64,000 nt of DNA from Anaerosomatales bacterium (lineage in GTDB: Bacteria > Actinomycetota > Coriobacteriia > Anaerosomatales > Anaerosomataceae): assembly GCA_030019445.1 (NCBI GenBank), contig JASEEU010000003.1, forward strand, positions 124,001-188,000. Direction: 5' to 3'. Shown piece by piece: positions 8,322 through 16,146 of this stretch. Below the pieces are notes generated by a model. That model had not been told where the DNA came from. It did not search any database and was given only the letters and a program-made list of their open reading frames with translations. The translations under genes and the position numbers were made by a program. The first letter of the stretch is position 1. Each line of letters starts with the position of its first letter.

Positions 8322-8915
8322 ATGAGAAGACATCGGCTTGCTGTCGGCCTTACGGCGGCGCTGCTCGCGATGTTCGTCCTGGGGGGCTGCAACGGCGGTG
8401 GCGGAGAGGCCTCGAACGGCGATGGGGGGGATGAGCAGCCAACGCCTCAGGAGGGCCTGGAGGTCGGCGTCGATGCGCCCGATTTCCGCCTCGACAACCA
8501 GGACCAGGAGAAGGTGCAGCTCTCGAGTTTCGAGGGCGAGAAGAACGTCATCCTGGTGTTCTACCCTATGGCGTTCACGCCCGTTTGAGAGGGAGAGCTG
8601 TCCGGGTACCGTGACAACTACGAGTTCTTCCAGGAGCGTGACACCGAGGTCTTCGGCATCAGCGTGGACAGCTGGGCCTCGGCTGCGGAGTTCCGACGCC
8701 AGCTTGAGCTCCCCTTCGACCTGCTCTCCGACTGGGGCCGGGACGTGACGCCGGAGTACGGGGCGTACAACGGGACCATGATGATCGCGAACCGCTACAG
8801 CTTCCTCATCGACAAGGAAGGCGTCGTGCGGTACGTGCAGCACTCGAGCCTCAACGAACCGCGCGATCTCGAGGGCATGAAGCAGGCCGTTGAAGAAGTG
8901 TACGCCGAACAGTAG
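8322..8915 (+). CDS. Selenocysteine-containing peroxiredoxin lipoprotein (TGA at 8586-8588 read as Sec)
   Basis: Reading TGA 8586-8588 as selenocysteine gives one 197-residue AhpC/TSA-type peroxiredoxin. Residues 1-22 are a signal peptide ending in the lipobox LGGC, with Cys23 as the lipidation site, so the enzyme is anchored outside the membrane. The peroxidatic motif reads MAFTPV-Sec-EGELSGYRD, with Sec89 exactly where AhpE-like and bacterioferritin-comigratory peroxiredoxins have the catalytic Cys. The frame is kept on both sides, and downstream hallmarks (FGISVDSW, LPFDLLSDWG, SFLIDKEGVVRYV) are intact. No other Cys remains after the lipid anchor, so this is a 1-Cys type needing an external thiol. 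A TGA inactivating mutation or sequencing error is the alternative, but its position and the hairpin at 8596-8619 argue against it. Confidence 0.85.
8596..8619 (+). promoter_or_regulatory. Candidate bacterial SECIS hairpin
   Basis: AGCTGTC (8596-8602) pairs with GACAACT (8613-8619) except for one C-A mismatch, starting 7 nt after the TGA. The interior CGG/CCG (8603-8605 and 8609-8611) can extend the stem to a GTA loop with T8612 bulged out. A stem-loop within about 10-25 nt of the UGA, with G and U near its tip, is the known geometry of bacterial SECIS elements bound by SelB. The exact fold is not certain. Confidence 0.55.
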
Positions 8916-8936
8916 ACCCAGATAGGAGACGAGAGC

Positions 8937-9371
8937 ATGAAGCGTTTGACCGTACTGATCGCGCTTGTAGCGCTTGCCGCGGCGATGCTCGCGGTCCTTC
9001 CCGGCTGCGACGGGGCGCCGGAGGAGAAGGCCCCGCTGACGTTCATCCAGTTCTACGATCCCGAGTGCCCCTTCTGCCAGCAGATGGAGCCCATAGTCGA
9101 AGACCTGCGCAGCGAGTACGAGCCGAAGATCGAGAAGTTCGAGATCATCAACGTCACGACCGACGAAGGCCTTGCGAAGGCCGAGGAGTACGGTGTGTTC
9201 ATCACGCCGACCTTCTTCATCCTCGACCAGGACGGCGAGATCATCGACAAGATCTCCGGCGCCACCACCGAGGAGAACATGGTGGACTTCATGGAGTACG
9301 GCATCTCCTACGTCGAGGGCGAGGATGCCGAGGCTCCCGACATCGAGACCGAAGGCGGCACGCAGCAGTAG
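8937..9371 (+). CDS. Thioredoxin-like lipoprotein (CPFC)
   Basis: A 144-residue exported thioredoxin-fold protein. The signal peptide ends in the lipobox LPGC (Cys24 lipidated), so it is membrane-anchored on the outside. The active site CPFC is at Cys44 and Cys47 within FYDPECPFC. ITPTFFILDQDG (about residues 88-99) supplies the cis-Pro region. A Glu-rich C-terminal tail follows. GGAGACGAG precedes the ATG. It lies 21 bp after the peroxiredoxin gene, so the two are likely cotranscribed. It is the obvious candidate to reduce the oxidised selenocysteine of the neighbour (inference). Confidence 0.88.
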   Translation: MKRLTVLIALVALAAAMLAVLPGCDGAPEEKAPLTFIQFYDPECPFCQQMEPIVEDLRSEYEPKIEKFEIINVTTDEGLAKAEEYGVFITPTFFILDQDGEIIDKISGATTEENMVDFMEYGISYVEGEDAEAPDIETEGGTQQ

Positions 9372-9397
9372 CCGCGATTCGGGCACCGCAGACAGGG

Positions 9398-9428
9398 AAG
9401 GGGCCGAACCCGTCGGGTTCGGCCCCTT
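9398..9428. terminator. Perfect 14-bp hairpin terminator between convergent genes
   Basis: AAGGGGCCGAACCC (9398-9411), loop GTC, and GGGTTCGGCCCCTT (9415-9428) pair perfectly in the 83-bp gap between the thioredoxin-like gene and the end of the formate dehydrogenase operon. The A-rich start and T-rich end make it usable from both strands. The downstream tract is CTGCG rather than a T-run. Confidence 0.8.
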
Positions 9429-9454
9429 CTGCGTGAGTGCAAGACGGAGGGAGG

Positions 9455-10135
9455 CTACTCCACTGTCACCTTGTCACCCTTGCGCAGCTCTTCCTTGGCC
9501 CACGTGCCCCAGTGATAGAGCGCGTCGGACTCGGAGACCTTGCCATCGCCGAACATGAGGCGGATGGAACCGCGGTACGGCTGGAAGACGCCGGCGCCGA
9601 GGTAGATATGCGCGAGCATCATCACGCCGAGCAGGACCATCGAGACGTCATGCACGACATACATCCACCTGGTGAGACCCACGGACAGCGCAGCCGAGTT
9701 GGCGGCGGCGATCCACAGGAACACGCCCGAGATGGAGATCAGGATCGCGAACGAGATGAGCATCCAGTCCGCAAGCGCCTGACCGGACTTGAGTTCCCTC
9801 TGTTCCGGCATGTGCTGCTTCGCACCGAAGAGCAGGTACGGCAGGAACTTCTTCATGAACTCTGCGTCCTTGCTGTCCCACTTGTAGAACATGCTGTTCC
9901 AGAAGTGCTTGAACCCCTTGGGGTTCACGACGATGGACAGGATCGGCGCGCCGATGAACACGACGGCCATCACCCGGTGGATCGTCCGAGCACCCTGGAT
10001 GGCGCCCACGCCGACGGCCTCAGCCACAGCGGGGATGAAGAGCATCAGACCCGTCACGAAGAGGGAAAGGCACGCGATCGTGTGGGCCCAGTGCAGACCA
10101 CGCGCGAACGCGCTCTGCCGCTGGATGTACCTCAC
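9455..10135 (-). CDS. fdnI: Formate dehydrogenase gamma subunit, cytochrome b556
   Basis: A 226-residue di-haem cytochrome b of the FdnI/FdoI family with about four membrane helices: LHWAHTIACLSLFVTGLMLF (about 14-34), HRVMAVVFIGAPILSIVVN (about 53-70), a helix near 115-135, and VVHDVSMVLLGVMMLAHIYLG (about 160-182). The haem-ligand histidines fall in these helices (His15, His53 and the VHD and AHIY histidines). It anchors the formate dehydrogenase to the membrane and passes electrons to menaquinone. It overlaps the beta subunit gene by 4 bp and is the last gene of the operon. Confidence 0.9.
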   Translation of the reverse strand: MRYIQRQSAFARGLHWAHTIACLSLFVTGLMLFIPAVAEAVGVGAIQGARTIHRVMAVVFIGAPILSIVVNPKGFKHFWNSMFYKWDSKDAEFMKKFLPYLLFGAKQHMPEQRELKSGQALADWMLISFAILISISGVFLWIAAANSAALSVGLTRWMYVVHDVSMVLLGVMMLAHIYLGAGVFQPYRGSIRLMFGDGKVSESDALYHWGTWAKEELRKGDKVTVE

Positions 10136-10974
10136 TGCTCCACCTCCTTCTTCTTGACCGTGTCCGTCGCCTCGTCATACTCCAGCTCGCCACGCTTGTA
10201 GCCCGTGCCCATGATGAACGACAGGCCAAGCCCACCGACGGTGGCCGCGGCGGCGATGCCGCCAAGCGGCTTGAGGAGCTGCCAGAACGAGGTCTCCGCC
10301 GGCACCTTCGGATCGCGGATGAGCCCGTGGGCCTCAAGGCCCCGGTGCGCCACGACGATGGTGTGCAGACCGCCGAGCTCGTTCTCGCCGTACGCCTCGG
10401 CGTCGGTGAAGCCAAGCTCCTTGAGCTGTGCCACCCGATCGTTGGCTTTGGCGACGATCTCGGCCCGATCGCCGAACTCGAGGGCGTCCGTCGGGCATGC
10501 GGTGACGCATGCCGGGGCACGCTCGTTCGACGTACGGTCGAAGCACTGCCAGCACTTGAACGACTTGCTGTAGTCCGTACCGCCGAGGCTCTTGGCCTGC
10601 GGGATACCGAACGGGCAGGAGTTCACGCAGTAGCGGCAGCCGATGCACTTCTCCTGGTCGATGACCACGGCGCCATTGTCCTTGTGGGAGATCGCGCCCA
10701 CGGGGCAAGCGATCTCACACGCGGCCTCGGTGCAGTGGAAGCATGCGTGCCGGGTGAAGTTCCACTCGATGCCGATCTCCTGGTCGACCTCGCGCATCTC
10801 GATGATGAGCCAGGTGTCAGGGCCGACGTTGAGCGGGCTCTGGAAGCTCTTGGTGAACTCATACTCGTCGGCCGACAGCGGCGAGGGAAGCTGGTTCCAC
10901 TGCTTGCAGGCGACCTGGCAGCCCTTGCAGCCGGTGCACTTGGAGGCGTCGTAGAGAATCGCAGTCTCTGCCAT
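10132..10974 (-). CDS. fdnH: Formate dehydrogenase beta subunit, 4x[4Fe-4S]
   Basis: A 280-residue electron-transfer subunit with four ferredoxin-type cysteine groups: CTGCKGCQVAC (about 15-25), CFHCTEAACEIAC, CIGCRYCVNSC, and CWQCFDRTSNERAPACVTAC. Together they hold four [4Fe-4S] clusters as in FdnH/HybA-type subunits. A single hydrophobic segment near residues 237-258 (GGIAAAATVGGLGLSFIMG) is the C-terminal membrane anchor. The start lies 3 bp after the alpha-subunit stop, and the end overlaps the cytochrome b gene. It links the molybdenum/tungsten active site to the quinone-reducing cytochrome. Confidence 0.93.
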   Translation of the reverse strand: MAETAILYDASKCTGCKGCQVACKQWNQLPSPLSADEYEFTKSFQSPLNVGPDTWLIIEMREVDQEIGIEWNFTRHACFHCTEAACEIACPVGAISHKDNGAVVIDQEKCIGCRYCVNSCPFGIPQAKSLGGTDYSKSFKCWQCFDRTSNERAPACVTACPTDALEFGDRAEIVAKANDRVAQLKELGFTDAEAYGENELGGLHTIVVAHRGLEAHGLIRDPKVPAETSFWQLLKPLGGIAAAATVGGLGLSFIMGTGYKRGELEYDEATDTVKKKEVEQ

Positions 10975-10977
10975 CGA

Positions 10978-13900
10978 TTACACCTCCTGCTTCCGGATAT
11001 CGACAAGGAAGGCCTTGTACTCAGGGATCCACGTGTTCGCGTCACCGACGTTCGGCGTGAGGTCGTTGGCGATGCCGCCGATCGAGCAGCTGCCCGAGTA
11101 ACCCCAGTGCCACGGCGCGTTGATCTGGTGCACCGTCTTGCCTGCGACGTCGAACGGCTTGACGCGGTCCGTCACCAGCGCGTAGGCCTGGATGGCGCCA
11201 CGCTTGTTCTCGATGACGACGTTGTCGCCGCTCACGATGCCCTTCTCCTCCGCGAGTTCCGGAGAGAGCTCCACGAACATCTTCGGCATGGTCTCGACCA
11301 GCCACGGCAGGTTGCGCGTGAGCTGACCGGTCTGCCAGTGCTCGGTGAGCCGGAAGGTCGTCATGACGAGCGGGAACTCCTCGGCGGTGCCGCGGGTCTC
11401 CGCAGCCGTCGGGACGATCGTGACGGCGGGGTTGATCTGCGTGCCGCTCATCTGGTTGTCGACCGGGCTCTCGAAGGGCTCGTAGTGCTCCGGGAACGGA
11501 CCATCAGCCATGCCGCTGGCGAAGAAGCGCGCGGCTCCCTCGGGCAGCATGATGAAGGCGACGTTGCCAGGAGGCGTCCACGTGACCGAGCCGTCCGGAT
11601 TGTCGACCTTGAAGCCGAAGTCCGGGACGTCGTTGCGCAGCCACTTCTCGCCGTCCCACTTGACGACGACCTTGTCTGCGTTCCACGGCTGACCTGCAGG
11701 GTCGGCGGCCGCACGGTTGTAGATGATCCGGCGGTTGACCGGCCAGGCGAACGACCAGCCGAGGTACGAACCGATGGGCTTGTCGAGGCCCTCGCCGGGG
11801 TTGTCCGTGTTGTCACGGGCGCCGGTGGGCTGGTCGGCGGGCTCCATCGAGTCCTCGTTGTTCCAGTAGCCGGAGTAGATCCAGTTGCCGCAGGCGGTCG
11901 AACCGTCAGCGGCGAGCTTGGTGAAGTTCTTGAGCAGCTTGCCATCTGCGACCGTGAAACCGTTGATCGCGCGAGCGGCCAGCGTCGGATCGGCGTGGCC
12001 CTCATCGTTCACGTAGTCCCACGTGAGCTTCGTGATCTGCTCGGGGTTGGCGCCGCCCTCGGCCTCGTAGAGCTCCTTGAGCTTCATGAACAGCTCGGTC
12101 GCGATCTCGAGGTCGTCCTTTGCTTCGCCAGGCGGGTCGACGGCCTTCCAGCGCCACTGGATCCAGCGACCGGAGTTGGCGATCGAACCCTGCTTCTCGT
12201 AGTGGCACGCGGCCGGAAGCATGAAGACCTCGGTCTGGATGTCGGCCGGGTTCACACCGGCGGCCTCGGTCCAGAACGCGGCGGTCTCGGTCTCCCACAG
12301 GTCGATGGCGACCATCCACTTGAGGTTCTCCATCGCCTTGCGCTCCATGCGGCAGTTCGGGCCGCCGACAGCCGGGTTCTGACCCCAGAGGAGCAGACCT
12401 TCCATGCCGCCGTCGTACATGTGCTCGAACATCGCGATGTGGCTGTGGTTCTTGCCGTTGAGCTTGGGGAGCATGTCGTACGCGTAGTCGTTCTCCAACG
12501 TGGCGTAGTCGCCGTACATCTCCTTGAGGAGCGAGATGAAGAACTTCGGCTTGTTGGTCCAGTACCCGCCGGCCGGAGTCTCGACCGTGAGGTAGTCGGC
12601 GAGCGTATCGTGCTTGCCGGCGGTCGGGGTGGCCATGTACCCGGGGATGATGTGGAACAGCATCGCCATGTCTGTGGAACCCTGCACGTTGGACTCGCCG
12701 CGGAGCGCGTTGACGCCACCGCCGGGCATGCCCATGTTGCCGAGGAGCAGCTGCAGCATAGCCATGGCGCGCACGTTCTGCGAGCCGTAGGTGTGCTGGG
12801 TCTGACCCATGGCGTGCAGGATCGTGCCGGACTTGCCCGGCTGGCCCGTCGATGCGTAGAGATCGTAGATCTCCAGCAGGCGGTCCTGCGGCATGCCGGT
12901 GATGCTCGAGACGAGATCAGGCGTGTACCGCGAATAGTGCTTCTTCATGAGCTGGAAGACACAGTTCGGGTCCTGAAGCGACTCGTCCTTGCGCGGGGTC
13001 TTCACCGTGGGGGTGGTGAAAGCGGGGGTTCCAGGAGCGTTGACCCAGGCCATCTTGCCGCCCTCGGCCGTGTCCCACTGGCTCTCGCTCTCGACCTGGT
13101 AGCCCCAGGTGTCCTTGCCATACTTGCCGGTGCTCGCATCGAAGCCGGAGAAGACTCCGTCGTCGAACGAGTAGTCCGCGGACACGATATAGGGTGCCGT
13201 CGTGTACGCCTTCACGTACTCCTCGTGATACAGGTCGTTCTCGAGGATGTAGTTGAACAGGCCGCCGTAGAAGGCGATGTCGGTACCGGAGCGAAGCGGG
13301 CCGTAGACATCGGCCACAGCAGCGCTGCGGTTGAAACGAGGATCGACCACGATGTACTTGGCGCCGGCGTTCTTGGCTTCCTGCACCCACTTCATGGAGA
13401 TGGGGTGGTTCTCGGCGTTGTTGCCGCCGATGGCCATGAGGACGTCAGCGTTCTTCAGGTCCACCCAGTGGTTCGTCATCGCGCCTCGGCCGAACGTGTT
13501 GCCCAAACCTTGGACAGTGGCGCTGTGGCATATGCGGGCCTGATGCTCGATGTAGGTCACGCCGATCGCGCGAGCCAGCTTCTGGATCAGGTAGCACTCC
13601 TCGTCATCGAGGGCAGCGCCACCGAGGTTGCCGATCGCCTCGGTGCGGTTGACGGTGACACCGTTCTCGTCGGTAGTCTCGTAGGTCGCATCGCGAGTCG
13701 CCTTGATGCGCTTGGCGATCTCGGTGATGGCCCAATCCCAATCCTTCTCCTCCCACTCGGCAGCGCCAGGTGCGCGGTACTTCACCTTGGTCTGGCGGGC
13801 GGGGTTGAGGATGAGCTTGCCAGTCTCCGGGTCGTAGACGTTCCGGATGTTGAACTGCGCCGAACCCTTGGAGCACAACGAGCCGCGGTTGATGGGATGA

Positions 13901-14130
13901 TCCGGGTCGCCTTCAAGGTTGACGAGCTCACCGTCGATCACCGAGCAGATGCCGCCGCAACCCACAGAGCAGTAGCAGCAGATCGTCGGTGACTCGGTGG
14001 CTCCCTGAATGCGGAGTTCCGGAACACTCTCAGCCGCAAGCGCGTTGGCAGGGCCAAAGACCTCGGCGAGCGCACCAGCCGCGAACGTCGCGCCGGTCAG
14101 CTTGAAAAAGCCTCGCCTGGAAAGGTTCAC
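10978..14130 (-). CDS. fdnG: Formate dehydrogenase alpha subunit, Tat-exported, Cys form
   Basis: A 1050-residue molybdopterin oxidoreductase. GTG 14130 is chosen because GGAGGT lies 4 bp upstream and it gives a short Tat signal with SRRGFFKLTG; an in-frame ATG exists at 14181. Next is the [4Fe-4S] motif CCYCSVGCGGICS with the fourth Cys in SLCSKG. At the Mo/W ligand position the sequence is ARICHSATV (Cys201), where E. coli FdnG has selenocysteine. The C-terminal molybdopterin-dinucleotide domain is complete (RLTEHWQTGQLTRN). It oxidises formate to CO2 outside the membrane after export with the beta subunit. A related Tat-exported oxidoreductase is less likely given the subunit set and fdhE. 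Confidence 0.92.
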   Translation of the reverse strand: MNLSRRGFFKLTGATFAAGALAEVFGPANALAAESVPELRIQGATESPTICCYCSVGCGGICSVIDGELVNLEGDPDHPINRGSLCSKGSAQFNIRNVYDPETGKLILNPARQTKVKYRAPGAAEWEEKDWDWAITEIAKRIKATRDATYETTDENGVTVNRTEAIGNLGGAALDDEECYLIQKLARAIGVTYIEHQARICHSATVQGLGNTFGRGAMTNHWVDLKNADVLMAIGGNNAENHPISMKWVQEAKNAGAKYIVVDPRFNRSAAVADVYGPLRSGTDIAFYGGLFNYILENDLYHEEYVKAYTTAPYIVSADYSFDDGVFSGFDASTGKYGKDTWGYQVESESQWDTAEGGKMAWVNAPGTPAFTTPTVKTPRKDESLQDPNCVFQLMKKHYSRYTPDLVSSITGMPQDRLLEIYDLYASTGQPGKSGTILHAMGQTQHTYGSQNVRAMAMLQLLLGNMGMPGGGVNALRGESNVQGSTDMAMLFHIIPGYMATPTAGKHDTLADYLTVETPAGGYWTNKPKFFISLLKEMYGDYATLENDYAYDMLPKLNGKNHSHIAMFEHMYDGGMEGLLLWGQNPAVGGPNCRMERKAMENLKWMVAIDLWETETAAFWTEAAGVNPADIQTEVFMLPAACHYEKQGSIANSGRWIQWRWKAVDPPGEAKDDLEIATELFMKLKELYEAEGGANPEQITKLTWDYVNDEGHADPTLAARAINGFTVADGKLLKNFTKLAADGSTACGNWIYSGYWNNEDSMEPADQPTGARDNTDNPGEGLDKPIGSYLGWSFAWPVNRRIIYNRAAADPAGQPWNADKVVVKWDGEKWLRNDVPDFGFKVDNPDGSVTWTPPGNVAFIMLPEGAARFFASGMADGPFPEHYEPFESPVDNQMSGTQINPAVTIVPTAAETRGTAEEFPLVMTTFRLTEHWQTGQLTRNLPWLVETMPKMFVELSPELAEEKGIVSGDNVVIENKRGAIQAYALVTDRVKPFDVAGKTVHQINAPWHWGYSGSCSIGGIANDLTPNVGDANTWIPEYKAFLVDIRKQEV

Positions 14131-14160
14131 CCTTACCTCCTTCACAGGAAATCGCGCTTC

Positions 14161-14180
14161 TGCCGGTCGAATGACCGGCA
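14161..14180 (-). promoter_or_regulatory. Inverted repeat in the formate dehydrogenase leader
   Basis: TGCCGGTC (14161-14168), gaat, GACCGGCA (14173-14180) is a perfect 8-bp inverted repeat ending 31 bp before the chosen GTG start of the alpha subunit. It could be an operator or an RNA hairpin in the leader. It also spans the alternative upstream ATG at 14181, which argues against that start. Confidence 0.45.
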
Positions 14181-14517
14181 CTGTCAGGTGCGCGCTGTCA
14201 GATCACCGTCCTTTCCGCACGCGTGCGGGCGCGGGCTGTCGCCTGCGAACGTTCTTCCGGGCATTCGCAGGGCCAAGCCTTGGCGCAGGCGGACAGGGAA
14301 CACCCCCGGTCGTCTTCAGACGCGGGGACGGGGGGCAATAGAGAGACCGAGCGACGGGTGCGCGCCATGACCGGCCGGTCGTAGCTGCTCCGCCGCGGCG
14401 CTTTCGAGCCTATGCTTCGGTGCGTGGAGAATGCCGGTTCTCTCACGTCTACCCCCTTACAGGTACCGAGCCTAACACACACCCCAGGGCCGTGTGTAGG
14501 GGCACTCGGAGGACTTT

Positions 14518-14531
14518 GTAGCAATTGCTAC
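14518..14531. promoter_or_regulatory. 14-bp palindrome, operator-like
   Basis: GTAGCAATTGCTAC is a perfect palindrome with an AT-rich centre in an otherwise GC-rich gap, about 390 bp upstream of the dehydrogenase start and 240 bp upstream of the transporter start. Its form fits a site for a dimeric helix-turn-helix regulator. The regulator is unknown. Confidence 0.4.
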
Positions 14532-14769
14532 TAAGTGGTTCAGCTCACCGGAACGGGGGTTCAGGTTGCGTCATCGGCACCGGCATGGAAACGCGCCGGA
14601 AATGAATGGCGACGGGGCGTCAGCCGGTGCCCGCGCTGCTCGCGGCAAAGACTTCTTCAGGAGTCTGTTGAATAAAGCGGCAATCTGATACACTCCCCAA
14701 TCCTAGGCGGACGCGCGTCATGATCGTGGACTCGCGAAGGTGTAATGGTGTGCGAAACGGAGGAATGGC

Positions 14770-15990
14770 ATGACCATGGCAAAGCGCAGGAAGTTCCTGG
14801 CGCTCGTCGCTGTGATCGCCGCTCTGGCCCTCGCGGTCACGGGCTGCAACGGCGGCGGGAGCGAGGACGCCGACAACGGCGGTAGCGCCGGCGGCGACAG
14901 CGTCACCGTCAAGATCGGCGTCAGCTCGCCCTTCACGGGCGATGTCGCGGCGCTCGGTCTCGGCATCAAGAACGGCGCGACCCTCGCGATCGAAGAGGCG
15001 AACGCCGACCCCGAGCTTGCTGAGCTCGGTGTGTCCATCGAAGGCATGTTCGTGGATGACGCAGCCGACCCCAAGACCGGCGTGCAGGCCGCCCGTCAGA
15101 TGGTCTCCGACCAGTCTCTCGTCGGCGTTGTCGCTCACCTGAACTCGGGTGTGTCGATCCCCGCCTCCGAGATCTACAACCAGGCGGGCATCGTGCAGGT
15201 CTCGCCCGCGTCGACCAACCCGGCGCTGACCCAGCAGGGCTTCGCCAATGTGTTCCGCGTCTGCACCATCGACACCGTGCAGGGCTCCTTCGCCGGTGAC
15301 TTCGCGATCGACACGCTCGGCGCGAAGACCGTCGCTGTCATCGATGACTCGACGCAGTACGGCGCCGGCCTTGCCGACGAGTTCGCCAAGCAGTTCGAGG
15401 CCCGTGGCGGCACCGTCGTGGCCCGCGAGAAGATCCAGGTCAAGGACCAGGACTTCAAGGCCCTCGTGACCAAGATCAACGGTCTGGGCCCGGACATGAT
15501 CTACTTCGGCGGCATGTACACCGAGGCCGCCCTCATCTCCAAGCAGGCCAAGGAAGCCGGCCTCAAGGTCCCGGTCATGGGCGGTGACGGCCTGTACACG
15601 CAGCAGTTCGTCGACATCGCCGGCGCCGCGAACGCCGAAGGCGACTTCGCCACGTCGGTCGGCCTGCCGCTGTCCCTGCAGCCCAAGGGCCAGGAGTTCT
15701 CGTCCGCCTTCGAGGGCATGTTCCCTGACCAGGCGATCGAGGCCTATGACACCTACGCCTACGATGCCACCATGGTCATCGTCGAGGCGATCAAGAAGGT
15801 CGCTGCCGACCTCGGCGCCGAGGCGCTGACGACGGCTGCCGGCAAGGAGGCCATCGTGGCCGCTGTCGCCGAGACCAGCTACGCCGGCGTCACCGGCGAG
15901 GTCGCCTTCGACGAGAACGGCGACACCACCAACAAGGCCATCACCGCGTACACGGTGAAGGGCGGAGCCTGGGTTCCGTTCGAGGAGTAA
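14770..15990 (+). CDS. livK: Branched-chain amino-acid ABC transporter substrate-binding lipoprotein
   Basis: A 406-residue type I periplasmic binding protein (LivJ/LivK, Peripla_BP_6). The signal peptide ends in the lipobox VTGC (about residue 26), then a Gly/Asp-rich linker. The mature domain starts TVKIGVSSPFTGDVAALG and includes VVAHLNSGVSIPASEIYNQAG, the family ligand-binding hinge. ATG 14770 has GGAGG 6 bp upstream. It feeds the LivHMGF complex encoded downstream. A strong hairpin after its stop probably keeps its expression above that of the membrane components. Leu/Ile/Val is the default ligand; other amino acids or amides are possible. Confidence 0.9.
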   Translation: MTMAKRRKFLALVAVIAALALAVTGCNGGGSEDADNGGSAGGDSVTVKIGVSSPFTGDVAALGLGIKNGATLAIEEANADPELAELGVSIEGMFVDDAADPKTGVQAARQMVSDQSLVGVVAHLNSGVSIPASEIYNQAGIVQVSPASTNPALTQQGFANVFRVCTIDTVQGSFAGDFAIDTLGAKTVAVIDDSTQYGAGLADEFAKQFEARGGTVVAREKIQVKDQDFKALVTKINGLGPDMIYFGGMYTEAALISKQAKEAGLKVPVMGGDGLYTQQFVDIAGAANAEGDFATSVGLPLSLQPKGQEFSSAFEGMFPDQAIEAYDTYAYDATMVIVEAIKKVAADLGAEALTTAAGKEAIVAAVAETSYAGVTGEVAFDENGDTTNKAITAYTVKGGAWVPFEE

Positions 15991-16020
15991 GCAGTAGAGA
16001 CTGCTGAAGCGATCCTCTGA

Positions 16021-16070
16021 GGCACGGCACCCGGGCGGGCAGGTTCTCACCTCCCGCCCGGGTGCGTGCC
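16021..16070 (+). terminator. Strong hairpin between binding-protein and permease genes (attenuator-like)
   Basis: GGCACGGCACCCGGGCGGG (16021-16039) pairs with CCCGCCCGGGTGCGTGCC (16053-16070): an 18-bp stem with one bulged G and a 13-nt loop, 30 bp after the binding-protein stop. No T-run follows. Partial termination or 3'-end protection of the binding-protein message is the usual reason for such stems in this position. Confidence 0.65.
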
Positions 16071-16146
16071 CGGAGTCGCAAAGCTGCCAGGAACGGGTGA
16101 GGTCCGCCCCGCGGACCACTCCGTATGACCTTGGATGGAGCGTAGC

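Larger units (their letters stand above)
14131..14769. promoter_or_regulatory. 639-bp divergent control region between formate dehydrogenase and the branched-chain transporter
   Basis: I see no convincing gene here. It holds two clean palindromes (listed separately), a weaker ACACAC...GTGTGT pair near 14475-14497, and locally lower GC around 14510-14700. A weak plus-strand promoter-like pair, TTGAAT (14668-14673) and TACACT (14689-14694) with 15-bp spacing, precedes the transporter gene. The long stretch 14181-14470 next to the dehydrogenase gene is GC-rich with several possible stems and could be a structured 5' leader, but it matches no riboswitch that I can recognise. Confidence 0.5.

Noticed and set aside
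8322-8588. Peroxiredoxin as a broken pseudogene with a premature stop
   Set aside because: The TGA falls exactly at the catalytic residue, the frame and motifs continue intact, and a hairpin follows at SECIS distance; recoding fits better than decay.
10327-13992. A 1221-codon open frame on the plus strand
   Set aside because: It is antisense to the formate dehydrogenase beta/alpha genes, has no family motifs and shows His/Arg/Asp-rich shadow composition typical of high-GC antisense frames.
10978-14130. Selenocysteine in the formate dehydrogenase catalytic subunit
   Set aside because: The ligand position is encoded as Cys (TGC on the coding strand, 13528-13530), and there is no in-frame TGA.
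14181-14470. Moco riboswitch upstream of the formate dehydrogenase genes
   Set aside because: The region is stem-rich, but I could not match the known consensus by eye, so it is not called.
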